Shown: positions 26,138 to 34,520 of the stretch, piece by piece
How positions within the stretch are numbered: position 1 is the stretch's first letter
Layout: the number at the start of each line of letters is the position of its first letter
Assembly: GCA_902582475.1 (NCBI GenBank)
Contig: CACHSH010000001.1
Span: forward strand, 75,857 to 115,379
Direction: 5' to 3'
From: an uncultured Pelagibacteraceae bacterium
GTDB lineage: Bacteria > Pseudomonadota > Alphaproteobacteria > Pelagibacterales > Pelagibacteraceae
Length of the DNA: 39,523 nt
Program-made: the position numbers and the translations under genes
The notes under the pieces: model-generated
Told to the model about the DNA's origin: nothing
What the model saw: the letters and a program-made list of their open reading frames with translations, nothing else
Databases searched by the model: none

Positions 26138-26164
26138 TTAATATACTTAAAGAATAAATGTCAA
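26138..26164 (-). promoter_or_regulatory. Probable csp promoter
   Basis: On the minus strand a perfect TTGACA (26164-26159) is followed after 15 bases by TATTAA (26143-26138). The spacing is short, but this is the only consensus -35 in the csp-accA gap. It predicts a 5' leader of about 60 bases containing the inverted repeat at 26099-26127. Confidence 0.45.
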
Positions 26165-26173
26165 GCTAATGAT

Positions 26174-26205
26174 GGTATTTAAATAAAAAAAATTGACTAA
26201 ATACC
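26174..26205. repeat. Inverted repeat after accA
   Basis: GGTATTTA (26174-26181) and TAAATACC (26198-26205) are exact complements around a 16-base, A/T-only core with A8/T8. It lies 7 bases beyond the accA stop and could act as a weak terminator for accA, separating it from csp. Arms are AT-rich, so the call is tentative. Confidence 0.4.
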
Positions 26206-26211
26206 TAATTG

Positions 26212-27324
26212 TTACACTAATATGTAAAGAATAGTGGCTAGTATTAGAGCCCCTGTTATAGAAATATAAATATTTTTCTTATTTTTTAATAGTCTTAATA
26301 TTTTGTTATATTTAGGCTCAAGGTATCCTAGCCCCGAAAGCATACCGGTGTCTGAAGATTTTTTAAATCCTTGGTCTCTCCCAATTTTTAAGAATCTTGA
26401 TTTTCTTTGATCATATATTTGTTCGCCTGATAAGTTTTCAAAATCTTTTAAATTTTTTATAATTGCACTTTTTATATCAAGGGCAATTTGATCTGCATCT
26501 CTATGGGCTCCGCCTAAAGGCTCAGGTATAACTTCATCAATAATTCTTAACTTTAATAATTCTTCTGACGTTAATTTCATAGCTTCTGCTGCCTCCAAAG
26601 ATTTTGTTGGATCTCTCCATAATATCGAAGCACATCCTTCGGGAGATATAACAGAATATATTGAATGTTCTAACATTATGACTTTATTAGAAGAAGCCAA
26701 AGCAATTGCTCCCCCCGAACCACCTTCGCCTATTATTATCGAAATGTTAGGAACTTTTAACGACATACAACATTCAATAGAATTTGCTATAGCAGTAGCT
26801 TGACCTCTTTGCTCTGCTCCAATACCTGGATAAGCACCAGGAGTATCAATAAATGAAATAACTGGAATTTTAAATCTGTCGGCTAATCTCATAAGTCTAA
26901 TACATTTTCTGTAACCCTCTGGTTTCATCATACCAAAATTTCTTTCAAGCCTTGTGTTCAAACTGTCTCCCTTCTCTTGCCCAAGAACTAAAACTGACTT
27001 TCTATCAATCAATCCAAATCCTGCAATTATTGATTTATCTTCAGCAAATAATCTATCTCCAGATAATAATGTAAAGTTTGTGAAAATCTTATTTATATAA
27101 AATTTAGCTCTTGGTCTGTCTTCGTGACGAGCAACAAGTGTTTTTTGCCAGCTATTAAGTGTAGAATAAGTAGTTTTTAATTTTTCGTTAATTTCATCTT
27201 GAATTTTTTCAATTTTATTTGTGTCTACTTCTGAAATTCCTTCTTTATCAAATGGATTTTTTGAGTTCTCAAGATCTTCTTCGAGAGTTTTTATTTCTTT
27301 TTCAAAATCAAGATAATTTCTCAT
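26212..27324 (-). CDS. accA: Acetyl-CoA carboxylase carboxyltransferase subunit alpha, with C-terminal membrane segment
   Basis: 370 residues. The first 320 match AccA: LDFEKEIKTLEE at the start, RPRAKFYI near 72, PGAYPGIGAEQRGQA near 160 and GEGGSGGAIALA near 200. With AccD it transfers carboxyl from biotin to acetyl-CoA in fatty-acid synthesis. Usual length is about 315-320; here some 50 residues follow, ending in a basic stretch (LLKNKKN) and a hydrophobic helix (about 352-370). The extension is in frame with no sign of frameshift. It may tether the enzyme to the membrane (inference). Confidence 0.94.
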   Translation of the reverse strand: MRNYLDFEKEIKTLEEDLENSKNPFDKEGISEVDTNKIEKIQDEINEKLKTTYSTLNSWQKTLVARHEDRPRAKFYINKIFTNFTLLSGDRLFAEDKSIIAGFGLIDRKSVLVLGQEKGDSLNTRLERNFGMMKPEGYRKCIRLMRLADRFKIPVISFIDTPGAYPGIGAEQRGQATAIANSIECCMSLKVPNISIIIGEGGSGGAIALASSNKVIMLEHSIYSVISPEGCASILWRDPTKSLEAAEAMKLTSEELLKLRIIDEVIPEPLGGAHRDADQIALDIKSAIIKNLKDFENLSGEQIYDQRKSRFLKIGRDQGFKKSSDTGMLSGLGYLEPKYNKILRLLKNKKNIYISITGALILATILYILV

Positions 27325-27410
27325 AAATTATTAAGGAAAAATAATATTATTAATTTAATTAAATTTCAAATGTGTCAATAAAGTGTTGTTAAACTACTTA
27401 ATATTTGATG

Positions 27411-27416
27411 TATTAT
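27411..27416 (+). promoter_or_regulatory. Possible -10 element of glcB
   Basis: TATTAT preceded by TG lies 8 bases before the glcB ATG, with a TTGTTA 19 bases upstream of it. A start 7-9 bases downstream would give a leaderless or nearly leaderless mRNA. No SD precedes the ATG. The whole accA-glcB gap is 100 bases and shows no riboswitch-like conserved core. Confidence 0.3.
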
Positions 27417-27424
27417 TGCCTAAA

Positions 27425-29569
27425 ATGAAAAAAATTAGCTTAAATAATTTGCAGATAAATGAAGATTTATTGCAATTTGTAAATGAAGAAGCCATTCCTG
27501 GAACAAATTTAGATATAAATAATTTTTGGAGAGATTTTGATGCAGCTGTCCATAAATTGGCGCCTATTAACAAAAAGTTATTAAAAAAAAGGGATGAGAT
27601 ACAAAAACAAATAGATGAATGGCACTTGTCTAAAAAAGTATCGGATTTTGAAAAAAAAGAATATATAAATTTTTTAAATTCAATTGGATATATTGCTAAA
27701 AATCAAGGAGACTTTAAAATTGAAACAACTAATGTAGATGAAGAAATCTCATCTATTGCAGGCCCCCAATTAGTCGTACCAGTAGATAATGCAAGATATG
27801 CTTTAAATGCAGCCAATGCTCGTTGGGGAAGTTTATATGATGCGGTCTATGGAACTGATGTAATACCAGGAGAAATAGGAAAAGCTTATAGCGAAGAAAG
27901 AGGAAAAAAAGTTATAAAATATGTTAGAGAATTCCTAGATGATATTTTTAAGATAAATGATGGTAGTTGGAAAGAAGTTACAAAAATTCAAATTAAGAAT
28001 AGTGAATTACAATTTTTAGTAGGAGATAAATTAGTATTCTTAGAAAATAAAAATCATTTTATAGGTTTTAACGGAAAAAAAGAAAGCCCTAGTTCAGTAT
28101 TATTAAAAAATAACAAGTTACATATTGATATCATTATTGATCCTAATAGCAGTGCAGGTAAATCCGATAAAGCAAATATATCAAATGTAATAGTTGAGTC
28201 TGCTGTATCAACAATTGTTGATAACGAAGACTCAGTAGCCGCGGTCGACTCGAGCGATAAAGTGAAGTGCTATAGAAACTGGCTTGGATTAATGAAGGGA
28301 AATTTGGAGGCTGAAGTTATTAAAAATAAGAAGAAATTTATTAGAAAATTAAACTCCGATAGGATTTATCAATCTCCAGATGGATCAAAGATTATTTTGC
28401 ATGGAAGAGCTCTCCTTCTTAACAGAAATGTGGGGCATTTAATGACTAATCCTGCAATAACCTTAAAAGATGGCACGGAAATACCAGAAGGTATAATGGA
28501 TGCTTTTATTTCTACTCTTTGTGCACTTCACGATTTTAAAAACAAAAAAAATTCAAGAACAGGATCAATGTATATTGTAAAGCCTAAGATGCATGGTCCT
28601 GATGAAGTGGGTTTTACTAATGATATTTTCGAAACAGTAGAAAAAGTATTGGGTTTAAAGAAATATTCAATCAAAGTTGGAATTATGGATGAGGAAAGAA
28701 GAACGACTGTTAATCTAAAAGAGTGTATTAGAAAAGTAAAAAATAGAGTTGTATTTATTAATACTGGTTTCTTAGATAGAACTGGTGATGAAATGCATAC
28801 CTCGTTTGAATCTGGTCCTATGATTTTTAAAGGAGAAATGAAAAAATCTACGTGGCTAAATACTTATGAGAACTGGAATGTTGATATTGGTTTAGAGTGT
28901 GGGTTTTCAGGAAAAGCTCAAATAGGAAAAGGAATGTGGGCTATGCCAGACAAAATGGCTGATATGATGGAGCAAAAAATTGGACATCCTAAATCAGGAG
29001 CTAATTGTGCTTGGGTCCCCTCACCAACTGCAGCTACTCTACACGCAACTCATTATCATAAAATCGATGTTTTTAAAAATCAGTCTGAAATAGTTTCTAG
29101 AAAAAAAGCTAAAATAGAAAATATTTTAGAAATTCCAAAAGCTGATAGACCAAACTGGTCAGTAGAAGATATTAATAAAGAATTAGAAAATAATGCACAG
29201 GGAATTTTAGGTTACGTTGTTAGATGGATTGATCAAGGGGTAGGATGTTCCAAGGTGCTTGATATAAAAAATGTTGGTTTAATGGAAGATAGAGCAACAT
29301 TAAGAATATCTTCTCAGCACATGGCTAATTGGTTGCACCATAATATTTGTACAAAAGATCAGGTTATGAAAGTAATGAAAAAAATGGCTGGAATTGTTGA
29401 CAAACAAAATTCTGATGACAAAAATTACAAGCCCATGGCACCAAATTTTGAAAGATCTATTGCTTTTATGACAGCTTGCGATCTAGTATTTAAGGGTCGA
29501 GAGCAACCTTCTGGATATACAGAACCTTTGTTACACAAAAGAAGATTGGAGAAAAAAGCTATTCGCTAG
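27425..29569 (+). CDS. glcB: Malate synthase G
   Basis: 714 residues from the ATG at 27425; an in-frame GTG 42 bases earlier adds residues unlike the family. It condenses glyoxylate and acetyl-CoA to malate. Motifs: [28 protein letters not shown] (start of that block near 119), [15 protein letters not shown], then [11 protein letters not shown] with the active-site Arg, [11 protein letters not shown], and a late [11 protein letters not shown] block. Length matches the G isoform, not the shorter A form. Divergent from accA; its end overlaps recR by 11 bases, tail to tail. Confidence 0.96.
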   Translation: MKKISLNNLQINEDLLQFVNEEAIPGTNLDINNFWRDFDAAVHKLAPINKKLLKKRDEIQKQIDEWHLSKKVSDFEKKEYINFLNSIGYIAKNQGDFKIETTNVDEEISSIAGPQLVVPVDNARYALNAANARWGSLYDAVYGTDVIPGEIGKAYSEERGKKVIKYVREFLDDIFKINDGSWKEVTKIQIKNSELQFLVGDKLVFLENKNHFIGFNGKKESPSSVLLKNNKLHIDIIIDPNSSAGKSDKANISNVIVESAVSTIVDNEDSVAAVDSSDKVKCYRNWLGLMKGNLEAEVIKNKKKFIRKLNSDRIYQSPDGSKIILHGRALLLNRNVGHLMTNPAITLKDGTEIPEGIMDAFISTLCALHDFKNKKNSRTGSMYIVKPKMHGPDEVGFTNDIFETVEKVLGLKKYSIKVGIMDEERRTTVNLKECIRKVKNRVVFINTGFLDRTGDEMHTSFESGPMIFKGEMKKSTWLNTYENWNVDIGLECGFSGKAQIGKGMWAMPDKMADMMEQKIGHPKSGANCAWVPSPTAATLHATHYHKIDVFKNQSEIVSRKKAKIENILEIPKADRPNWSVEDINKELENNAQGILGYVVRWIDQGVGCSKVLDIKNVGLMEDRATLRISSQHMANWLHHNICTKDQVMKVMKKMAGIVDKQNSDDKNYKPMAPNFERSIAFMTACDLVFKGREQPSGYTEPLLHKRRLEKKAIR

Positions 29570-30167
29570 AAACTGGAATTCTATTTTTAAAAGCCGAAAC
29601 TAAAGTTCCATCATCTAGTTGTTCTATTTCGCCTCCTACAGGTAAACCTTGTCCAAGTTTAGAAATTTTAATTTTATCGTTTTTAATAACATCTTCAATA
29701 TAATGAGCGGTTGTTTGACCTTCGACAGTTGCACTAGTTGCAATAATTACTTCTTTTAGATTATTTTTTTTTACTCTATTTATTAGTGAGTCTATTAACA
29801 AATTTTTTTTTTCATATTTTTCATCAGAATTTAATGTGCCACCTAATATATGAAAATGTCCTTTAAAAATATTCGCAGATTCGATAACCCACATATCCGC
29901 TAGGTTTTCTACTACACAAATCTTATCATAATTCTTAGAGTCAGTTTCACATATACATTTTTGACTAACAACTTTAAGATTTCCACAATCATTACATCGA
30001 GAAACATTTTTATAAACATTTGCTAACAATTTAGCTAATGGCTTAATCATATTTTCTTTATTATTGATCAGTTTTAAAATTATTCTCTTTGCAGACTTTG
30101 GTCCAAGACCAGGTAGCTTAGAAAATTTTTTTATTAATTCATCTATTTCAGGTATGTTGTTATTCAT
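29559..30167 (-). CDS. recR: Recombination protein RecR
   Basis: 202 residues; acts with RecF/RecO in loading RecA at gaps. An N-terminal helix-hairpin-helix ([13 protein letters not shown], about 17-29) is followed by a four-Cys zinc finger (CNDC ... CIC) near 57-71, a Toprim domain starting [10 protein letters not shown], and the C-terminal [16 protein letters not shown]. Length is normal. Directly follows ybaB (TAA then ATG), giving the widespread dnaX-ybaB-recR order. Confidence 0.96.
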   Translation of the reverse strand: MNNNIPEIDELIKKFSKLPGLGPKSAKRIILKLINNKENMIKPLAKLLANVYKNVSRCNDCGNLKVVSQKCICETDSKNYDKICVVENLADMWVIESANIFKGHFHILGGTLNSDEKYEKKNLLIDSLINRVKKNNLKEVIIATSATVEGQTTAHYIEDVIKNDKIKISKLGQGLPVGGEIEQLDDGTLVSAFKNRIPVSSE

Positions 30168-30491
30168 TTAAAATGGCAATTTAAAATCAACAGGCAAATT
30201 TGAAACCCCAGTAGCTTTTAAAAGTTCCTCTGAAGTTTTTTTTTTCAATTTTTCTCTGGCATCGTTATGCGCTGCAATAATTAAATCATTTATAATTTCC
30301 TCTTTTTCGCTTTTTGCCTTTGGATTTATTATTATTGATTTCATTTCATAATCGCCTTTAAGCACTACTTTAACTAAATCACCGCCCGCACTTCCTTCTA
30401 CTTCAATTTTTTTTAAATTATCTTGAACCTCTTTCATTTGTTCTTGCATTTTTTTTGCTTTAGATATCATGTCTGAAAAATCAGTCATCAT
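30168..30491 (-). CDS. ybaB: YbaB/EbfC family nucleoid-associated protein
   Basis: 107 residues; small dimeric DNA-binding protein. N-terminal coiled-coil segment ISKAKKMQEQMKEVQDNLKKI (start about 9), then the conserved VEGSAGGDLVKVVLKGDYEMKSI block. Start at 30491 overlaps the dnaX end by 11 bases; a GAGAGG ribosome site precedes it, and a second ATG directly follows. Between dnaX and recR, as in many bacteria. Confidence 0.93.
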   Translation of the reverse strand: MMTDFSDMISKAKKMQEQMKEVQDNLKKIEVEGSAGGDLVKVVLKGDYEMKSIIINPKAKSEKEEIINDLIIAAHNDAREKLKKKTSEELLKATGVSNLPVDFKLPF

Positions 30492-32163
30492 TACCTCTCA
30501 CATCTGTAAGATCGGCGTCGGGGAATACCTCCAAAATCTCTTTGTAAATCGGGTCTTCTTTCTGACGATCTAATAGTATTTTTTTTGTCTCAATTTTTTT
30601 TTCTTGTAATGTTTTTTCTCCTTTTTCTTTACTGAGAGTGATAATCCATCTTTTATTGGTCCATTTAAATAAGCTTTGTGAAAGCTTCTTAATAAAATCT
30701 TTTTTTAAGTTTTCGTTAAAATTTATGTCAATTTTTCCATATTCAAATCCAACAAGCTTAACGTTTCTTTCTAGATCGTACTTTAATTCCATATCTTTAT
30801 CTTTACCGGCCATAGCAACCAAATCAGAGAAAGATCTAACTTGAAAATCTTTTTTATCATTTAAGTCATTTTCTAAATTCTTGTCTTTAAAAACTTTTAC
30901 TTGTTCTACACTTTTTAACTGTTCTTTAGCAGGAGTTGTTACACTCGACTCCTTATTGTTTTCATCAATTTTTTTTTTATAGCTCATTGGATCACTGATT
31001 GGTGATTGTGGTGAGTTTTTAATTAATTCATTTTCCTCCATATCTTTGATGTGCATGAGTTGAATTAAATACATTTCTAAGGCAACTCTATCACTAGATA
31101 CAGTTTTTAAATCTTCAATAGTTTTAATAGTTAATTGCCAAAATAAACCTAGATCTTGATTGCTTAAACCTTGAACACTTTCTTCAACAAGTTTTAACTC
31201 ATTTTCAGAAATAAATAGATCTTTTTCTATGGCCCCAAGATTTATTCTTCTACTAAATAAATAAATGAGCTCTAAAATATCATTTAAGAATAATTTACCA
31301 TCTAATCCCTCATCAAAAATTTCTTTAAATTTTTTCAAAGCATTCTCTTCGTCACCAGTAAAAACACTTTGTAACAAATAAATTAACTTGGATTTATCGA
31401 CTAGTCCAAGCATTTTCCTAATATCTTTTTCGTCTATAATTTTGTTAATATTCAAAGTTTGAAAAATCAGAGCACGGTCAAGAAGGGAGATTGCATCTCT
31501 AACAGATCCCTCTGATGCTCTAGCCAAAAGATCAATGGCAAGATCAGATATTTTTCCTTCTTCTATTTCAGATATTTTTTTTAAATGATCTGAAATAATT
31601 TTTAAACTAACCCGTCTTAGATCAAATCTTTGGCATCTTGACAAAACTGTTATTGGGATCTTTCTAGCCTCTGTAGTAGCTAATATAAATTTTAGTTTTT
31701 CCGGCGGTTCCTCTAAAGTTTTTAACAAACCATTAAATGCTTGTTTTGATAGCATATGGACTTCATCTATAATAAATATTTTATATTTAGCGCTTGTAGG
31801 ATTATATTTTGAATTCTCAATCAGCTCTCTTACATCATCAATACCGGTTTTAGATGCCGCATCCATTTCAAGTACATCAATATGATTTGAGTTTTCAATT
31901 TCATTGCAATGATTGCAAACATCTTCTTTGTCACACATTTTATCAGTATTACTATTTTTAGAACAGTTTAGAGCTTTTGCAATTAAACGGGCCGTTGTTG
32001 TTTTTCCAACTCCCCTGATGCCTGTTAAAAGATATGCGTTGGGTGTCTTGTTTAATTTAATTGCATTAGAAATAGTTTCGGCCATTACTTCCTGACCAAT
32101 CAACTCTTTGAATGTTCTAGGCCTATATTTTAACGCTAAAATTTTTGATTTATTTTTGTTCAT
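30481..32163 (-). CDS. dnaX: DNA polymerase III subunits tau/gamma
   Basis: 560 residues; clamp-loader ATPase. N-terminus KYRPRTFKELIGQ, Walker A GIRGVGKTT (48-56), a zinc module with C67, C77, C83 and C86, Walker B IIDEVH (131-136) and sensor SRCQRF (175-180). Domain III ends near 365; a low-complexity linker and C-terminal tau part follow. Codons 396-398 lie in an A10 run where one lost or gained base leads to a stop after 407 or 399 residues. The ATG lies 6 bases after the SRP RNA, with no SD. Confidence 0.96.
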   Translation of the reverse strand: MNKNKSKILALKYRPRTFKELIGQEVMAETISNAIKLNKTPNAYLLTGIRGVGKTTTARLIAKALNCSKNSNTDKMCDKEDVCNHCNEIENSNHIDVLEMDAASKTGIDDVRELIENSKYNPTSAKYKIFIIDEVHMLSKQAFNGLLKTLEEPPEKLKFILATTEARKIPITVLSRCQRFDLRRVSLKIISDHLKKISEIEEGKISDLAIDLLARASEGSVRDAISLLDRALIFQTLNINKIIDEKDIRKMLGLVDKSKLIYLLQSVFTGDEENALKKFKEIFDEGLDGKLFLNDILELIYLFSRRINLGAIEKDLFISENELKLVEESVQGLSNQDLGLFWQLTIKTIEDLKTVSSDRVALEMYLIQLMHIKDMEENELIKNSPQSPISDPMSYKKKIDENNKESSVTTPAKEQLKSVEQVKVFKDKNLENDLNDKKDFQVRSFSDLVAMAGKDKDMELKYDLERNVKLVGFEYGKIDINFNENLKKDFIKKLSQSLFKWTNKRWIITLSKEKGEKTLQEKKIETKKILLDRQKEDPIYKEILEVFPDADLTDVRGNDD

Positions 32164-32169
32164 CGCTCA

Positions 32170-32258
32170 GGAGACCAAACAACCCGCTTTCAAAAGTTCG
32201 TGCTGCTGTTTTTACACCCTGACACAATAAACATATCGAAACCGCCTGAATGGCCTCC
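32170..32258 (-). ncRNA. ffs: Signal recognition particle RNA (4.5S, small bacterial type)
   Basis: About 89 bases. The ends GGAGGCCA and TGGTCTCC pair over 8 bp. The apical part has the conserved symmetric-loop sequences GTCAGG and GCAGCA flanking a short hairpin (TGT AAAA ACA), and GTG/CAC closes the loop below. The tip differs from the usual GGAA loop. It binds Ffh to form the SRP for membrane-protein targeting. A perfect TATAAT ends 5 bases before the first G. It precedes dnaX, as in other bacteria. Confidence 0.88.
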
Positions 32259-32263
32259 AAATT

Positions 32264-32294
32264 ATTATATCAATATCAAATTCAATTCTACAAG
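32264..32294 (-). promoter_or_regulatory. Promoter of the SRP RNA (and probably dnaX)
   Basis: On the minus strand a perfect -10 TATAAT (32269-32264) sits so that a start 6 bases later falls on the first G of the SRP RNA helix. A poorer -35 (TTGTAG) lies 18 bases upstream of it. It lies in the 58-base gap after pheA. Confidence 0.6.
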
Positions 32295-32316
32295 TCTGGA
32301 ATCTATGATTTGTGGA

Positions 32317-33162
32317 CTATTTTTTTTGCCTATAGGAAGAAGCCTCATAAACTCCCAGAATATTTAGACTTTGAGTATGAAAACCCAATTCTTCCAGTGC
32401 TTTTTGAACTTTTGGATCCTCAATATGCCCTTCTAGATCTAGATAAAAATTTGTTTGCTCAAATGTATTTTTAACAGAAAAACTTTCTAACTTTGTAAGA
32501 TTTACTTGGTTTGTAGCAAAACCTCCGAGACATTTATAAAGTGCAGCATAAATACTTTTTACCCTAAATATGCAACTGGTAATATATTTTTTATTTTTTT
32601 CATATTCTGGTTGACTAATATTTTTACCCATGATCAAAAATCTTGTAACATTACCAGTGTCATCTTCTATATTTTTTTCTAAAATCTCAAGATCATAAAT
32701 TTTTGCCGAAAGTTTTGACGCAATTGCTGCTATGGAATTATCATTACTTTTCGAAAGTTCTTTAGCTGAACCTGCAGTGTCTGCAGAAATTATTGTTTTG
32801 AATTTATTTTTTATTATAATTTTTTGACACTGATCAATGGCTTGAGCATGACTACGGACATATTTAATTTTTTCCATCTTAGTACCTTTTTTTACTAATA
32901 GATTGTGTTCAACTTTTTGAAAATGTTCCGAGTAAATTTGTAATTTATATTTTGGTAATAAATAATGTATATCTGCAACTCTTCCTGCTAATGAATTTTC
33001 AATAGGAATCATTATTTTATAATCTTGATCTTCATGGGCAGTTTTAAAGGTTTCTTCAAAAGTAGAGCATGTTTTTATTTCTGAACCTGGGAAAATTTCC
33101 TCACATGCCAAGTGCGAGTAAGCACCTTTCTCACCTTGAAATGCAATTTTATTTTTTGGCAT
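32317..33162 (-). CDS. pheA: Prephenate dehydratase
   Basis: 281 residues, monofunctional (no chorismate mutase domain): converts prephenate to phenylpyruvate. The catalytic domain shows AFQGEKGAYSH (7-17), PIENSLAGRV near 53, SADTAGSAKEL near 125 and the NVTRFLIMG TRF motif near 170. A C-terminal ACT domain (about 190-275) should bind phenylalanine; the usual ESRP is changed to ESFS, so feedback may differ. The start shares a base with the kdsB stop (TAATG). Confidence 0.93.
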   Translation of the reverse strand: MPKNKIAFQGEKGAYSHLACEEIFPGSEIKTCSTFEETFKTAHEDQDYKIMIPIENSLAGRVADIHYLLPKYKLQIYSEHFQKVEHNLLVKKGTKMEKIKYVRSHAQAIDQCQKIIIKNKFKTIISADTAGSAKELSKSNDNSIAAIASKLSAKIYDLEILEKNIEDDTGNVTRFLIMGKNISQPEYEKNKKYITSCIFRVKSIYAALYKCLGGFATNQVNLTKLESFSVKNTFEQTNFYLDLEGHIEDPKVQKALEELGFHTQSLNILGVYEASSYRQKK

Positions 33163-33893
33163 TAGTTTTCCATAGCTCGTTTTACTTTAAAAAAATCTTT
33201 TTCAGTATCAATACCAAGTGGATTAGATTTAACATAGCCAACATGGATTATCATATTATTTTCAAGAGCTCTCATTTGTTCTAAATTTCTATCTAACTCT
33301 AATTTACTTCTTTTTAAATTTACATACCTTATAAGAGCTTCATTAGTAAAGCCATAAATACCAATATGATGATAGACAAATTTATTGTTCTTTTTATCTA
33401 ATACTCTTTTAAAGTCTTTAGCTTCAGAAAATCTGGTTTTTTCAATATTATTATTTGTTATAACCTTCACTATATTTTTATCTTCTATTTCATCTTTGTT
33501 TAATGGTGAAGCTAAAGTTGCCACATCACAAGAACCTTTTTTTAGATAATTACTGAGAAATAAAATTGCATTAGGATCTAAATTTGGCATATCCCCTTGC
33601 AGATTTATTATTATAGCAGGTCTAGAAGAATAAAAGTTATTGAAAGCTTCGAAAACTCGGTCAGTACCAGTTTCATGCGATTTTTTTGAAATAAAAGATT
33701 TCCCTCCATTCGATTTGATCAAGTCTGAAATTTCTTTATCAGGTGTTGCAACAACAACTTCTCCCGCGCCTGATTTAACAGCTAAATCATAAACATGTAA
33801 TATTATTGCTTTATTTTTTATAAGCTTTAATGGTTTGTTTGGTAGTCTTTCGGCTTTCAAACGAGATGGAATTATAATAACGGTGCCATTCAT
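33162..33893 (-). CDS. kdsB: 3-deoxy-manno-octulosonate cytidylyltransferase (CMP-Kdo synthetase)
   Basis: 243 residues; activates Kdo with CTP for lipid A glycosylation. N-terminus IIIPSRLKAERLPNKPL, EVVVATPDKEI near 45, the SHETGTDRVFEA block near 72 and NLQGDMPNL near 97 are family hallmarks, with HHIGIYGF near 175. The first gene of a pheA-containing pair; a SAR11-like separation from waaA, lpxK and lpxL, which are 22 kb away. Confidence 0.95.
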   Translation of the reverse strand: MNGTVIIIPSRLKAERLPNKPLKLIKNKAIILHVYDLAVKSGAGEVVVATPDKEISDLIKSNGGKSFISKKSHETGTDRVFEAFNNFYSSRPAIIINLQGDMPNLDPNAILFLSNYLKKGSCDVATLASPLNKDEIEDKNIVKVITNNNIEKTRFSEAKDFKRVLDKKNNKFVYHHIGIYGFTNEALIRYVNLKRSKLELDRNLEQMRALENNMIIHVGYVKSNPLGIDTEKDFFKVKRAMEN

Positions 33894-33931
33894 AAATATT
33901 TGTGCGGCTCAAGGACGCAATAATGATTAAT

Positions 33932-33954
33932 TTAATTAAAGTTTTTTTAATTAA
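33932..33954. repeat. AT-rich inverted repeat between kdsB and cytochrome c
   Basis: TTAATTAAA (33932-33940) and TTTAATTAA (33946-33954) are exact complements around five bases. It lies in the 95-base divergent gap and might be an operator or part of overlapping promoters. Such AT palindromes arise easily in this base composition. Confidence 0.3.
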
Positions 33955-33988
33955 CTCATGATATATCTGGTTATTAATTACCAAATTT

Positions 33989-34519
33989 ATGAACGGTTTT
34001 GAAATAAATAAAATTATAGCAGCAATTATTTTTACGGTATTAGTCGTTTTTGGAATAGATAAGTTCACCGATCTATTATTTCAAGTAGAAAAGCCAAAAG
34101 AAGCTGCATATGTAGTGGAAGCACCAGCTGTAAAAACTGCATCTTCATCGTCTGACTCTGGTAGTTTTAATGTAAAAGATTTCTTAGCTTTAGGTGATAT
34201 TGAACATGGAAAAAATGTATTTAAAAAATGCACTGCTTGCCATGTAGTAGCTAAAGGTGGAAAAAATAAAATTGGGCCTGTTTTATATGGTGTTCTAGGA
34301 AGAAAATCGGGAGCAATATCTGATTATAAATATTCTAAAGCTTTAGCGGCTCATGGAAAAGTATGGTCTTACGAAGAAATGAATGGCTATCTTTTGAAAC
34401 CAACAGCACACATTAAGGGTACAAAAATGGCTTTCGCAGGATTGAAAAAAGAAAAAGATAGAGCTTCAGTTATACTTTATATGAACTCTCAAAGTGATAA
34501 TCCTCTAGCTAAGCCTTAA
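33989..34519 (+). CDS. cycM: Membrane-anchored cytochrome c (CycM/c552-like)
   Basis: 176 residues. An uncleaved N-terminal helix (about 8-30) leads to a Pro/Ala/Ser-rich tether (40-60) and one class I cytochrome c domain facing the periplasm. Heme attachment is CTACH (81-85), and the axial Met is M147 in GTKMAFAG. Such CycM proteins carry electrons from the bc1 complex to aa3 oxidase, so the oxidase at 1-3495 is a natural partner (inference). Convergent with argF, one base between stops. Confidence 0.92.
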   Translation: MNGFEINKIIAAIIFTVLVVFGIDKFTDLLFQVEKPKEAAYVVEAPAVKTASSSSDSGSFNVKDFLALGDIEHGKNVFKKCTACHVVAKGGKNKIGPVLYGVLGRKSGAISDYKYSKALAAHGKVWSYEEMNGYLLKPTAHIKGTKMAFAGLKKEKDRASVILYMNSQSDNPLAKP

Positions 34520-34520
34520 A

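Noticed and set aside
27330-27360. AT-only palindromes between accA and glcB as operators
   Set aside because: Such short A/T palindromes are expected by chance at this base composition.
27383-27424. Upstream GTG start for malate synthase
   Set aside because: The added residues do not resemble malate synthase G, and the putative -10 lies within them.
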